Positions 33,100 to 45,027 are shown, counted from the first letter of the stretch. The stretch is DNA of 64,000 bases from Arcuatula senhousia (GCA_963971305.1 CAXARO010000949.1:62001-126000), one strand, 5' to 3'. The notes: generated by a model from the letters alone, not told the origin. Program-made: numbers and translations.

Positions 33100-33310
33100 C
33101 GAACTTGGAGAATCAATCTCAAATGCCCATAAGACGAGACAAAACAAGGGAGATATACCGGAAAAAATGAAGATTGCAATGGTCCTGACTTGGTACAGGC
33201 ATTTCAAAAGAAATGATGGATTAAAACAGGCTTTAAGGCACGCCAAACCTCCCTCTTCCATTGCGATCTTTGGGTCTGGTAGTTACAGAAAACACAACAG
33301 GTTTGTGATG
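33100..33310 (+). repeat. Penelope-like element tail fragment
   Basis: The stretch GCAATGGTCCTGACTTGGTACAGGCATTTCAAA ... GCCAAACCTCCCTCTTCCATTGCGATCTT closely matches 23525-23625, which lies directly downstream of the Penelope-like reverse transcriptase relic (there on the minus strand). It is therefore probably the non-coding tail of that element. It sits in intron 1 of receptor-like gene 1. Confidence 0.5.
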
Positions 33311-33589
33311 ACACATCACAACACGCAACTCCAAACTGAAGATAAACGGACCCGAACTCTATATGGTCATTTACTATCGTGGCTAGGTGGACATAAGAGG
33401 TTACAATGAACTAGACTTTGTTGAAGCAATAAAAGTTATTATACATTATTCTGAAAAAATACAATTAAAAGGACAGAGGACTACACGAATTTGGATTTAT
33501 ATGCAATTTGTTTCAGGACCAGGTTCGAAAGCATTCATTTCATCACAAAAATATAGTTTACTTAGTATTTCATTTAATTAAGATATACA

Positions 33590-34060
33590 AACTATAACAT
33601 AGTTCCAGGCAATGAATTTTGCTATGCCTGACGCGCGTTGACTCATCAGAGGCGTTCTACCAAAAGGTTGAAAATGCCAAACACTGTATGAAGATGAAGA
33701 GTACAGAACAAAGAAATCATGAAAATATGACTAAGATCAACCTTGGCCTAGGATAGGAATAACTTTAGAGTTTCGGCAATTTTGAAAATTACACAAACAA
33801 TTTATAGCTTTGATGTGTTCTTCAAAACAAATTAAAGAGTTGATCCCGCAGCGGGTTAACATCGGGGAATTAAATCTCCACCAGCAGCGCTAACCATCAC
33901 GGGTGTTAGAAATACAATGTACGTGTACAACAAATTTCCGGGCAATGAATTTTGCTACGCCTGACGGGCGTTTTGTCTATTCAAGACTCATCAGAGCCTC
34001 TCTTCCAAAAAGATTGAAAATGCCAAACACTCTATGAATATGAAGAGAATAGAACATGTC
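33590..34060 (+). repeat. Paired GCAATGAATTTTGCTAYGCCTGAC repeats
   Basis: Two copies, at about 33607 and 33945, share GGCAATGAATTTTGCTA, GCCTGACGCGCGTT, GACTCATCAGAG and TTGAAAATGCCAAACACT. I associate this wording with the non-coding regions of mollusc Penelope-like elements. No frame remains. Confidence 0.45.
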
Positions 34061-34542
34061 AAATAAGAATCAAACTTTATACACTTGCAAGATATCATCA
34101 AAAGATTGTTTTTGGCTGGAAGGCAATTCTTTTATGTTATAAACGACGATTGTATGGATTGGTTTTTCAACTTTTAATCAAATTCAAATGTACAAACTGT
34201 TCTAATATTATGTTTGATCAAAGAAGATGGACTCTTGCACAGGCTATTAGTGTAGAGTCTGATATATGCATTAGATTTGCATATTCGATTATTAGAAAAA
34301 AGGACTTCTGTATCTTTTAAGAATATTATACCACGACGCCACTTAAATTATCATTTTTACCTTTATATTTATGTGTAAATAATTTAATTTTTACTAAAAT
34401 TCAATAAAATAAGAACAGTTGCTAGAATTGAAAGTGATTTTTTCTCCAAATATACTTTTTATAAGATTTTTTTAAACAAAGGCAAACATTGACAAATTTC
34501 TAACAATTACAATATAAAATACAAATATACATTTGTACTTAC

Positions 34543-34609
34543 CGTTTCCTAAAGCAGTCTTGGCACCACCAATAACAGTAACCAAGAAGATGGCTATATA
34601 AGCCCTCAT
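34543..34609 (-). CDS. Receptor-like gene 1, exon 1 (signal peptide)
   Basis: The ATG (complement of 34607-34609) opens MRAYIAIFLVTVIGGAKTALGN, a short charged start followed by a hydrophobic core and small residues: a signal peptide. The donor G|GTAAGT leaves one base (phase 1), which exon 2's GT completes to Gly. The 5' leader contains an ATG ten bases upstream in another frame. An uninterrupted entry into the secretory pathway is predicted. Confidence 0.7.
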
Positions 34610-34952
34610 CTTCGGTCATTTTAAAATATTTTTATTATTGTTGCTTAGTTGTTTAGTTTTCTCACCTGCTTGGTTTTATCTACCGTTATTTTCTCCCTAC
34701 AGGTGAACACGAAAACATTATCTTAATATCAGATGTAGAAATAAAACCTCAAATATGATGTTAAAATTCAAAAGATGTTTTAGGATAGTTTAACTTTGCA
34801 TAAAATTAGGTCAAACTTAATTATAAATGGAATAATTATCATTATGCACTTTGGTTTATTTGTTTTTAACTTTTCGCATGTATTTATGAACTTTATTATT
34901 TGTTTATATGATTACAAGCAAAGGAAGATCGACTGAAATAGTAATGCCCAAG

Positions 34953-35215
34953 AGATCCGATGGTGTAGTGGTTAACGCGTCGGGCAACTAGCACCGAACC
35001 TCGTCAGGGTTGAACATTTCATGAACCAATTGTCCCGTGTATGGGGATCGGAGAGCAATACCCCATGCACGGTAAAGACCTCTTTGTAGATTTCGAATAA
35101 GAGTAGGCTCAATGGACCTCTATAAAGGCCTTACTCGAAAATTGCAATCTGTCCTGTAGAGGGATTCACATAAGCATCACGCTTGTTTCCCAATCCAGGA
35201 AAAACAAATATGTTT
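34953..35215 (+). mobile_element. tRNA-derived SINE candidate
   Basis: GATCCGATGGTGTAGTGGTTAACGCGTCGG opens like a tRNA gene, with an A-box-like TGGTGTAGTGG at 34961-34971. A B-box-like GGGTTGAAC lies 36 bases further on at 35007-35015, the spacing used by RNA polymerase III. No complete cloverleaf forms, and an unrelated body of about 200 bp follows, as in SINEs. An intact tRNA is rejected. Confidence 0.5.
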
Positions 35216-35449
35216 GAACTAAGCTCTTTTCCAATAAATTTTGATTTAGATAATAGAGACCAACAAAGATGTTCAACTTACATTGCATCGTCGGTCGAAA
35301 ACCCATTTTTCATTACGCCTCTTACCTCACTACATCGATATAATATAGAATGGATATGGTGAGCTGCAAAGTTAGAAAGGGGTGTCCGTGTGCCAACAGT
35401 GATGAAAATCACCATTTATATACCTCACTACATCACCGGGTGATGGCGG

Positions 35450-35990
35450 AAGTTGTTCTAACGTTTTGGTTTTGAGTACTTTTCGTTTTCAACAGTTTCC
35501 AATGTTTTGATTTAAATGCTACTGATGAGAGGTTACTCCTTGAAATATCGATATATAGCATATCCAAATTAACCGTTTATGACCGCGTTTTGGTATTTGT
35601 AATTTTGAAACCACTTGGCGATAACCGCTGCTTGTGGACCAGAGGTCCCCGAGGGTAATCACAAGCCTGGTCGTCAGACTTGTCTGACACGATTTCCCAT
35701 AAAATTTCTAATATTTTTGTTGCTGAAATTTTCGACTTTTAAATTCAAAATTGTTTAAATCACCAAGTTTCTTTCCATGTAATGCACATGGTCGATATCC
35801 TCGGTGCTGGATTTGTCTTCCTTGTTTGAAAGTTTTGGTTTTGAGTACTTTTCGTTTTCAACATTTTTGGAATTTGACCTTCCAATGTTTTGATTTAAAT
35901 GCTACTGATGAGAGGTTACTCCTTGAAATATCGATATATGGCATAATTATCCAAATTCACCGTTTATAACCACGTTTTGGCACGTAATCG
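35450..35990 (+). repeat. Direct repeat pair, ~150 bp each
   Basis: About 35460-35600 and 35835-35980 share TTGGTTTTGAGTACTTTTCG, TTTCAACA, TCCAATGTTTTGATTTAAATG, CTACTGATGAGAGGTTACTC and CTTGAAATATCGATATAT. A weaker third copy lies at about 41190-41280. The CTACTGATGAG wording suggests a Penelope-like element tail. Confidence 0.6.
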
Positions 35991-37485
35991 CCCGGGGGTT
36001 TCCGACGATATATACAATATAGCTTTTACTGAAAAGCTGCCGTGTAAAAGTTATTAATGATGCCATTTAACACTGATACAAACTTTTTTCCTCATTATTT
36101 CTTCGTTATGATAAATTTTGTTGTCATTTTATATTGAATATTTTCCAGAAATTCAATTTTGAAGTTGACTCTTTTTTAGATTATTTCCGTAATAAGGAAA
36201 CTGAACTACATCTCGAGTTCGCAATCAGTTGGTGATTGTTCTTTTGTTGTTCTTGATTGTGTTTACTATCTTGTCTTTGCCCTTTTGTAGTTTTGACATT
36301 CGAAAAGCCTCACCATTTAGTACCTCTCTTAGTTAAAGTTCTGTGCTATCTATCGCGGTCTGTTATAATTATACAATAAAAAGGTTAATGCCGTCATCTG
36401 GGATTTCGTATCACGTATTTGAAGAAAACGCTTATGTAACTTCAAAAAGTGAGAAAAAGACACATTTGAAAATGTTGAAACAATATCTGATGAACACAAA
36501 TTTATTTACGCAAAATTCTTTTTTATAAGGAGGTGTTCGACAGGGATGTCCTTGATCTTCTATTCTTTTTTTAATTGTTTTCTAACTTTTAGTGTTTAAA
36601 ATTGATTTTTTGGGGGTGCACATAAAAAAGGGTGAATAAATGTACAGTTTGTGATTTTTACATATGTGTCCCACTTTTGATAGATTACAATGTTCGAAAG
36701 TGTATTGGTGTGCCAAAGGGTCGTCAACTATCGTTAATCTGAATAAAAACAAAGGCAAAATCGGTAGGCACAAAATCATCACAATAAGACAAACCACAAA
36801 ACAAACAAAAAGAAAAAAAACCCGCGCACAACAACCAAACCGCAATCAGCAACATGAACTCAGGTCGAAACGTGAGTGAACTCAGATGTTTCGAAAGAAT
36901 AAGCGGTTCCTAGCACACCCGTCACATTGCAAACGAAATATTTAGTGTGGGTAAACCCCGACTAGCACCTAGGTAACCGAGATATAAGGCGGCCATCTTG
37001 GAAAAAATTTAAACGTCCACGGCACAACCTCAGATGACTACCTTGGGGTTGGCAATGTTGCATGTCATTCCATTCACCCATCTCAGAGAAAAACGTCGGA
37101 CAAAATTTTGTGATAGAATAACATCATGTCACCCGACTTCGTCTGGGGTCTATGTCAAACCAACAATGTTACATCTGCGCTTAACTTAGAAATAGAAACC
37201 CAGTATTTTTCTACTCTAACAGATGATTTCTTTCGTAAATTTTTTTGAATGACGACAACAAGCGGGGAGCAACGTAATACTGAATTAACAATTTGCCTGT
37301 CAGACTAACTAAAAATAACACATAATACCATTTCGGCACATAACACTGAAAAAAAAGATTAATTCCGTTTTTTGTGTTTTATATTTGTGCATTTTCGTTT
37401 TATTTATTTTGTGCATACCTATGTTGACTGCATGATATATATGTTAAGTTGACTTTAGAGAGCTATATGGTGTAAGTAAAGGTTA
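35991..37485. other. Intergenic sequence without supported features
   Basis: Lies between the 5' end of receptor-like gene 1 and the 3' end of receptor-like gene 2. There are short broken frames only, and no terminal repeat or RNA gene is seen. Confidence 0.45.
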
Positions 37486-37662
37486 CAGTGGCGGATCCAG
37501 AGGTGGGGGTTACGGGAGTTGGAACCCCCCTTTCCTCCGAATTTTTTTAATTTTTGTGTAGATTTTCAGCAAAATTGGTCTGGAACCCCCCCCCTTTTTG
37601 ATCCACAGAACCCATTATGTGGAACCCCCCCCCCCTTCCGAAAATTTCTGGATCCGCCACTG
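37486..37662. mobile_element. CAGTGGCGGATCCAG MITE with flanking GGTTA(C)
   Basis: Perfect ends CAGTGGCGGATCCAGA and TCTGGATCCGCCACTG, about 177 bp apart. GGTTA lies on both sides (37481-37485 and 37663-37667; a sixth base, C, also agrees if the left boundary is moved). The poly-C interior and the word CAGCAAAATTGGTCTGGA link it to the MITE at 29655-29825. It is hAT-related by its ends. Confidence 0.8.
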
Positions 37663-37674
37663 GGTTACCAGCAA

Positions 37675-37860
37675 AAGAAATGTTGGGTAAACCAGGTTTT
37701 ATTGCACCAAACCTCCTTCTTAACTTTTTGGTCTTTTTTCTTTAGGTCTACAGGAATGTAACCATGCAATGTCATTGCAGGACACAGAAGGGAAAGCCAA
37801 AGGGTCTTCTCAGTACAGCAAAAAACTTCACAAAAATCATGATTCAAGTCCTTTGATTTG
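37675..37860 (+). repeat. Penelope-like tail fragment
   Basis: GTTGGGTAAACCAGGTTTTATTGCACCAAACCTCC and TTCTCAGTACAGCA repeat wording from 23570-23700. It is a third, shorter relic of the same region. Confidence 0.4.
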
Positions 37861-38024
37861 ATTCAGTTTTGATTTTTAAACCTGCGACTTAAACCTGATG
37901 AAAATCTATTAAAACATTAAAACATACTCTCTGTAATAGAACCATAAAATAAAACAGCCTTAAGTTAATATTTTATTCAATATAATACAACAACAACAAA
38001 AATATACAAGCAATATATACATTT

Positions 38025-38030
38025 TTTATT
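38025..38030 (-). terminator. Polyadenylation signal of receptor-like gene 2
   Basis: TTTATT on the plus strand reads AATAAA on the minus strand, 461 bases past the stop codon at 38491. A second candidate is near 37972. Confidence 0.4.
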
Positions 38031-38490
38031 CATACAGTCCTTTTTATACCACTTTCTCTCCTTTGAAAAGCGAAATATAGTCGCCTTTCTATAACCCCAT
38101 AATGACATGCTGTGTATTTGAATTAAGGAGAGTTGTATAAATTACAAAACCTTGGGTGAACAGGTCGTGCTGGAGTACAAAGCGAGAACGGGAGGGGCAC
38201 GGACTGGGCGTGACCACGTTTTCAATATTTCAACTTGCAAACTTCCAATACTTTCAATTATTGGAAATGAGTTTAAAAATAATTGCAATTTTTTTACCAA
38301 AAAAAGAGACAAAAATATTTCAAAGATATAAACGGTTCATTGCTTACAGTTGAAAATGTCTATATTTTGCAATTTTACATTTGTATACTGAAGATTTTTC
38401 TAAAGAGATCTCCTTTTAAAGTAAAACAATGTAAATAAAAACATAACTTTACAATTATAAAGTGTTCCACAAGAAATGATGCAAACTTTT

Positions 38491-38890
38491 TTATCTTTTA
38501 TACTCAAAATAGTCTCTTTCAGATTTGTAATTCCGAGAATTTTTGTTTGCAATATAGTTGCTGGCTCTGCTTGGCTGCGGGGCTGGATATTTCTTGTAGC
38601 TTGATGGTCCTATGCACGTTTTTCCTGACTTTTTAGAAACAGGATATTTTGAATTTGAGCCAAGATATGAATCCGCAAAGACTTTGTTGTCAAAGGAAAC
38701 CGAATGTTCTTTGATTTCCATCATTTCGTCAGTAGTGGAATCTGAAACTCGCCGAATGTTGATGAAATCAGGTGATGCGACGGCAGATGGCGCTTCGTTG
38801 ATAAAGCCAGGCGTTTGAGAAAAGTCTTGACTGCAGAACACAGAATCGTCTGCGCTGGTGTTTGCATCTTTCTTGGTTTTATAAAGAACC
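38491..38890 (-). CDS. Receptor-like gene 2, last exon: cytoplasmic tail
   Basis: The acceptor TTTTTGTTTAG precedes G|GTT, completing the AG left by the membrane exon to Arg. It encodes RVLYKTKKDANTSADDS and ends YKSERDYFEYKR: 132 residues after the split codon. It is Ser-, Lys- and Tyr-rich with no Cys cluster, starts with the basic stop-transfer residues expected just inside the membrane, and includes Tyr motifs (DSYLGS, SYKKYPAP, DYFEYK) that could be phosphorylation sites. No catalytic domain is seen. In contrast to gene 1, the tail is uninterrupted. Confidence 0.65.
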
Positions 38891-39202
38891 CTAAACAAAA
38901 ATATATTTGAACTAATTCTTTGCAAATTAGAAGGAGAAACAACTTTTTCAAACTTTTTTGTCTGAACATTTTTATCATAATGCATAACGATACTATAAAA
39001 TGAGCAATTTATTATTAGATTTGTACAGAATAATAGATTTTCAGTAGACATAATATATACTAGAAAAACTGTGGGATGTTAAGGAAGAGTAGGGATACAA
39101 TATCATAACCTAACATAAGGTTATGGGTTCGAAGAAGTTCCACATCTACGATATATAAGAAGATTCTTTGCAAATATTTAGAAAATGCTTCATGGCGTCA
39201 AG

Positions 39203-40617
39203 AACAAGAGGCTCCCAGGAGCCTGAATCGCTCACCTGACATATGTGCCTGAAGTAAAGGTTATAAGGCAAAATCTATTTAACGTTGAAAGGGTCATAAG
39301 ATTAATAAGAGGGTCATCTGACAATATGGTGGATCTAAAGGTGCTGATCACTTTTGTTCTCAATCAAAATCTAAAAATCTGTCACCCTTTTTGAGTTATT
39401 TGCAAAAAAATGCAGTTTAACCTAATGTTCTATTTTTAGCCACAGCGGCCATGTTTTACAACCAATCAAAAATCCCCACAACAGTTCTATACACATAATA
39501 ATAATAAACAATAATACCAAGTTTGGTTCCATTTGGACTTAAAGTGTCAGAGGAGTTTACATTTTCAATATAAGGAAATGCAGTTAAAATGCTCATTTTT
39601 GACGTTCCAAGGGCAATAACTCCTCAAAGGAAAGGTCCTACAACGTTGACCCTATTACATATTTTGTAGATCTTGATGTGCTTAACAATATGCAATTTAA
39701 ATTTCTCAAATATCTTGTATAGTTTTCAAGATATCGAGCTAAACAGGTGCAAAATTTGAAAAAATCCACAAAAAGGGCAATAACTCCTACATGGGTTGTT
39801 GGATTTTCTTCAAAATTTCAGAGCTTGTAGATCTTAAGGTGCTGATCACTTTTGTTCCCAATCAAAATTTAGAAATCTGTCACCGTTTTAGAGTTATTTG
39901 CTAAAAACTGCCATTTACCTTTATGTTCTATTTTTAGCCACAGCAGCCATGTTTTACGACCAATCAAAAATCCCCACATCAGTTCTATACACCTAATGCT
40001 TATAAACAACTATACCAAGTTTGGTTCCATTTGGACTTAAAGTGTCAGAGGAGTTAACGTTTTCAATGAAATGAGGAAATGCTGTTAAAATGCTAAATTT
40101 TGACGTTCTAAGGGCAATAACTCCTAAAAGGAAAGGTCCTACAACGTTGACCCTGTTACACATTTTGTAGATCTTGATGTGCTTAACAATATGCAATTTA
40201 AATTTCTCAATTATCTAGTATAGTTTTCAAGATATTGAGCTAAACAGGTGCAAAATTTGCATAAAATCGACAAAAAGGGCAATAACTCCTACATGGGTCG
40301 TTGGATTTTCTTCAAAATTTCAGGGTAGGTAGATCTTGAGGTGCTGATCACTTTTACCCTATGCCAGAATTTTGATATCTGTAGCCGTTTTTGAGTTATT
40401 TGCAAAAAACTGCATTTTACCCCTATGTTCTATTTTTAGCCATGGTGGCCATGTTTTACGACGAATCAAAAATCCCCACATCAGTTCTAAGCACCGAATG
40501 CTAATGAACAACCATACCAAGTTTGGTTGCAATTGGACTTATGGTGTCAGAGGAGTTAACGTTTTAAAAAGTTTACGGACGACGGACGACAGACGACGGA
40601 CGCCAAGTGATGACCTA
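39203..40617 (-). mobile_element. Family A element, minus orientation, one end missing
   Basis: Starts AACAAGAGGCTCCCAGGAGCCTGAATCGCTCACCTG (complement of the right terminus) and runs through three units carrying GGACTTAAAGTGTCAGAGGAG and ATACCAAGTTTGGTTCC. It stops at GACGGACGCCAAGTGATGACCTAAAAAG, without the AGCTCACC hairpin. It lies between the membrane and tail exons of receptor-like gene 2. Confidence 0.7.
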
Positions 40618-40973
40618 AAAAGTAGCGAATTCAAAAAGTGTGATGGACGGAAGGACCAACACGATATAGGTCCCCTACCCGCCACTTGTAAAGCGAGGGT
40701 ATTAATAGGTAAATAGCTAGGGAATGGTATATCAAGTTTAAGTTTTGAGTCAAGTTGCAAATGTTATACGTCCTTGCTCGAATCAAAGTCATTCTTTGAG
40801 CTCATCAATTCGCTCACCCGACGGGAACTAGCATTTGGGACCATCCTTGCAAATGGTGCCTTGAGAGCCGTCGCAAATTGTTCCTTAAACCTAGAATCGA
40901 ACCACTGCTCCCGTTTAGTCCGACACATTTATTACTACACAGCCGGCTTTATTATGCAAATGCTTGCACTTAC

Positions 40974-41052
40974 CTTATGATCATTCCAAGTATAATAAGT
41001 ATAGCCAGAGACGACAAGGAAACCGTTACCCCAAGTGCTATTGTCTCATTCA
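40974..41052 (-). CDS. Receptor-like gene 2, transmembrane exon
   Basis: Acceptor ATATTCAG, donor AAG|GTAAGT, 79 bases, phase 1 in and phase 2 out. It encodes NETIALGVTVSLSS then LAILIILGMII, one hydrophobic span followed by Arg at the junction. It joins the last exon in phase and is preceded in phase by the small exon at 49552. The phases match those of gene 1's membrane exon, which suggests that the two genes are related. Confidence 0.75.
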
Positions 41053-41443
41053 CTGAATATGAAGAAAAAAAGTTTACAAATACAGAAATATACATGGAGA
41101 GTTATTATGTAGTGCTGAATTGGTTTCCCTGTTTGAATGTTTTGGGTTAGGCAACTATACCTTCAATACTTATGTTTTGACCTTCCAATGTTGTGATTCA
41201 AATTCTGATGGTGACCAATTACTCCTTGAAATATGTACATACAGCATTACCAAATAAATTTATTTTGGAAACCACTTTGGTATTTTGTATTTCGATTCTT
41301 TTGTCAATTATATATAGTCTTTGATAAGTCTGTAATATTTGAACTGTGAAAGAAAGCAGTCACCATGTTTGATTCGTATTAATTTTGTTTGAAATGTGTC
41401 TTTAAGAGACGAAACGCTCATCAGAACTTGTATTTATTTTGTC
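41053..41443. other. Intron sequence with Penelope-tail-like relic
   Basis: About 41190-41280 repeats the wording of the pair at 35450-35990 (TTTTGACCTTCCAATGTT, TTACTCCTTGAAATAT). TTAAGAGACGAAACGCTCATCAGAAC at 41403 is of the same kind. No exon is seen. Confidence 0.4.
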
Positions 41444-42125
41444 AGCTCACCTGACCCAAAAGGTCAAGTGAGCTATTGTCATCGCCATGCGTCCGTCGTC
41501 CGTCCGTTACTTTTTTAAAAATCTTCTCTGAAACAACTGTAGGGATTTTTTCAAAACTTGTTCACAGTATTGATCAGGGCATGATGTTTAAAAATTGTGT
41601 TCGGCTTTATAATTTGTCAACAAACATGGCTGCTGTTACTAAAAATAGAACATGGGATTAAATCACATTCAAAGGCTTATACATGACTTGAAAACTAGAA
41701 CAGATACAAAAAATCTAAAGAGTCTTCGGCTCTTCAAAATCAATTACGTTTTCCGTGTTTTTTGGCCTATAAATTGAAAACTATTGCAGATAGAGAAAAG
41801 CTGTTGCTTTCTTAAACCTTCAGCTCATTTAGCTCTACAAAAATATCCATTGGGTCGATGTCAGATGACCCCTTAGAGGGGTTACGGCCCTTTAAAGGTG
41901 CAAAAATAGTATTTTTTCATGTTTTTGGTCTATAGATTAAAAACTATTGCAGTTAGAGAAAAGCTGTTGCTTGCTTAAACCTTCAGCTCATTAAGCTCAA
42001 CAAAAGTCTCCATTTTATTAAAAAACATCAATTAGGCTGAAGCTGTCAGATAACCCCTTATAAAAGTTATGACCTCTAACTGTCAAGGTTGAAGTTGAAT
42101 GATGATTCTTTATTGAGATTTCTGC
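41444..42125 (+). mobile_element. Family A element, plus orientation, right end missing
   Basis: The left hairpin AGCTCACCTGACCCAAAAGGTCAAGTGAGCT is followed by GTCCGTCGTCCGTCCG, AACATGGCTGCTGTTAC and two 155-bp units. Sequence stops at CTGCCTCAGGTG, the first six bases of the right terminus, where the LINE begins. The LINE insertion probably removed or displaced the rest. Confidence 0.65.
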
Positions 42126-42196
42126 CTCAGGTGTCCACAAATCTATTCATTCCATCAGTCATTGAGGACAGGTGAAAAAAAAAAAAAAAAAAAAAA

Positions 42197-42644
42197 ATGG
42201 CGTCCGATGTTGACGAAGCTCTTGACAGCTCCTTAAAAAACTCAGATTTTAGACATTCTAACACTTCGATGACTATGGAAAAATGTGTTGATGGAAATAT
42301 AGGAGGATTTTGTGACACAGAGACATCATTCAGGGAGTATTCCCCCCAGAATAGTGAATTTCTTCATGTTTTGATAAACCCACAAACCCCGATTCGTGTT
42401 CACGAAAATGTAAACAATGAGATATGCACCGATAACACATTGACTGATTTAAATGACTTACCGTCATCCCAAGAGTTCGTTCCTGATCAAAACTTTATTG
42501 CTTATTTAGACAATGAGCTACTAAACCTTCCGAGAGAAAGATACATTTCCAAACTTTTAGAACTTACACATGAGTGTGAAAATACAATAACATGGTATCG
42601 CACTATTCTTTGCAATCGTGTAAAATCAGAAGAAGGGTGTCCTG
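42197..42644 (+). pseudogene. LINE ORF1, 5' part
   Basis: The ATG follows the long A run. It encodes 149 codons of acidic, Asn/Ser-rich sequence (MASDVDEALDSSLKNS start; later NELLNLPRERYISKLLEL, helical). It runs into an inserted element at 42645. Past the element, the frame resumes after the second copy of the GTCCTG duplication with the phase preserved, so ORF1 was open when the insertion occurred. Confidence 0.6.
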
Positions 42645-43912
42645 TATGGCAAGCCGTTTTTACATTTATTCCTCTTTATAGATATCTCTTAAACTTTATA
42701 AGATATCTCATATACTTTATAAGATATCTCATAAAGTTTATAAGATATCTTATAAACTTTATAAGATATCTTATAAACTTTATGAGATATCTTATAAAAA
42801 ATAATTTATAAGATATCTCATATACTTTATAAGATATCTTATAAACTTTATGAGATATCTTATAAATTTTATAAGATATCTTATTTACTATATAAGATAT
42901 CTTTAAAAGAAAATGAGATATCTACTAAACACAATGTTTATAAGATATCTGATAAAGTTTATAAGATATCTCATAATGTTTATAGGATATCTTATAAAGT
43001 ATATGAGATATCTTATAAATTATTTTCTATAAGATATCTTATAAAATTTATAAGATATCTTATAAAGTTTATCAGATATCTTATAAACTTTATGAGATAT
43101 CTTATAAAGTATATGAGATATCTTATAAAGTATATGAGATATCTTATAAATTTTATGAGATATCTTTAAAGAGGCCTTATAAGAATATAAGATATCTTAT
43201 AACGTTTATAAGATATCTCATATATTCTATAAGATATCTTATTAAATATATAAGATATCTCATATACATGGGAGTTTATAAGATATCTTATAAAACATAT
43301 GAGATATCTTATAAAACATATAAGATATCTCATAAAACATATAAGATATCTTATAAAACATATAAGATATCTCATAAAGTTTATTAGATATCTTATAAAG
43401 ATTATGAGATATCTTATATAAAATAATTTATAAGATATCTAATAAAAGTTATAAGATATCTTATAAAGTTTATAAGATATCTCGTAAACTTTATGAGATA
43501 TCTTATAAAAAATAACTTATAAGATATCTCATAAAATATATAAGATATCTAATAAACTTTATGAGATATCTTATAAACTTTATAAGATATCTTATTAGTT
43601 TTATAAGATATCTTATAAGTTTTATAAGATATCTTATAAATTATTTTATATGAGATATCTAATAATCTTTACAAGATATCTTATAAACTTTATGAGATAT
43701 CTTATATGTTTTATAAGATATCTTATTTGTTTTATAAGATATCTTATATGTTTTATAAGATATCTCATATGTTTTATAAGATATCTTATAAACTACCATT
43801 TATATGAGATATCTTATATATTTAATAAGATATCTTATAAAGTATACGAGATATCTTATAAATTTTATGAGATATCTTTAAAGAGGAATAAATATAAATA
43901 TGGCGTGCCATA
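42645..43912. mobile_element. Palindromic GATATC-array element (1268 bp) with 6-bp target duplication GTCCTG
   Basis: Outer ends TATGGCAAGCC and GGCGTGCCATA begin an inverted repeat of about 45 bp that includes ATTTATTCCTCTTTA / TAAAGAGGAATAAAT. Between them lie about fifty units of roughly 22-26 bp built on ATAAGATATCTTAT, each a palindrome, so the whole element is nearly self-complementary at every scale. GTCCTG flanks it at 42639-42644 and 43913-43918. Translation gives RYLIxFI repeats that are by-products, not protein genes. No transposase is present. A 6-bp duplication fits few superfamilies (IS3EU-like or Dada-like among those I know). Confidence 0.8.
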
Positions 43913-43918
43913 GTCCTG

Positions 43919-45018
43919 AAGGGTCACTTTACACGAGAAAAACTACACCAAAAAGAACCGCTACACAAATGTACGCACGAGATTGTTTCATTCTTTACAT
44001 GTTTCTTAACGGCGACAAAAGTAACATTTATGAAGTCTTTCGCAACGTACAAGCAAACGAGACCCCTCGTCCTAGTTGCAATTCAATTTTGTCTACTGTT
44101 GAAACTAGAGTTAACTTACAAACAGTACTCCAGAGATTAAATGACTTAGAAAAATCTGATAAAGACAATAGGAAAACAATAGACACGTTAAAGAAAGAGA
44201 ACAATAAACTGAAGGTAGAACTCAAGGAATTGGTCGAAAAGGTCGACAGTATTTCACAAAACTGCAATAGGAAATTCACGCAATACGATGCAAGTCACAA
44301 ACTCTTAAACCAGCAGTCAAAATCCGTCGGTGAATTCAACTATCAATTTTATAACAACTCTTCACAGAAAGTGGAAGATGAACTTTCCCGTCACAATAAA
44401 CTATTTGTAAATCTTCAGAAAAGCCTGTATGACCTGAAAACAAAAGTTACAAACTCATATGCAGACATTGTTTCCCCAAAGAGAACCCCAGTTATAGAAA
44501 CTACTGAAGACGTGACTACTAATACAACTCGGACCGTTACTCCTGATCGCGTTTCACCTGAGCGCACACCTGTACAGTTGTCCAGTCCATTGATCTCCAA
44601 TAGCCCAAAGTCTGATAACACTTCTGATCTTGACGCTAATTCGAATACAAGTACTCACGCTAATACATACAACATACCGGTTCGAACAAACGGAATAACG
44701 GAGAAAGTCAGTGTGATTAACGAAGACTCATTCACCGGTGTAACTAGAAACCGGACTGCACGTTATTACTTACATGGCATATCAAGTTCATCAACTAGAA
44801 ATGGTATTTGGAACTATTTAACCGAACGCGGAGTTTCTGCAACTTTCTTGAGGCTATTTGACCCAAAACATGACTATTCTCGCGTCATCTCCGCTAAACT
44901 GAATGTTACTGTGGACAGTGCACAACTGATCGAAAAACCAAATTTTTGGCCGAAAGGTGTTAGTTGTCGCAAGTGGCTGAGTAATCGCGAATGGTACGGT
45001 GAACAGGATAACAAATAA
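43919..45018 (+). pseudogene. LINE ORF1, 3' part
   Basis: Continues ORF1 after the inserted element. A long coiled coil (about 44120-44270: RLNDLEKSDKDNRKTI ... LKELVEKVDS) is followed by a Ser/Thr/Pro-rich linker. The C-terminal domain contains YYLHGISSSSTRNGIWNYL, SRVISAKLNVTV and GVSCRKWL, resembling the small RNA-binding domain at the end of many LINE ORF1 proteins. Such proteins coat element RNA. The ATG at 43900 lies inside the inserted element and is not the native start. Confidence 0.65.
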
Positions 45019-45027
45019 CTTTAAATT

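Noticed and set aside
34953..35030. Intact tRNA gene
   Set aside because: A-box and a weak B-box are present, but no complete cloverleaf or acceptor stem forms and repeat sequence follows; SINE head preferred.
43166..43910. Open frames reading MRYLICFIRYLI-type repeats
   Set aside because: They are translations of the GATATC palindrome array in several frames and on both strands, with no independent coding signal.
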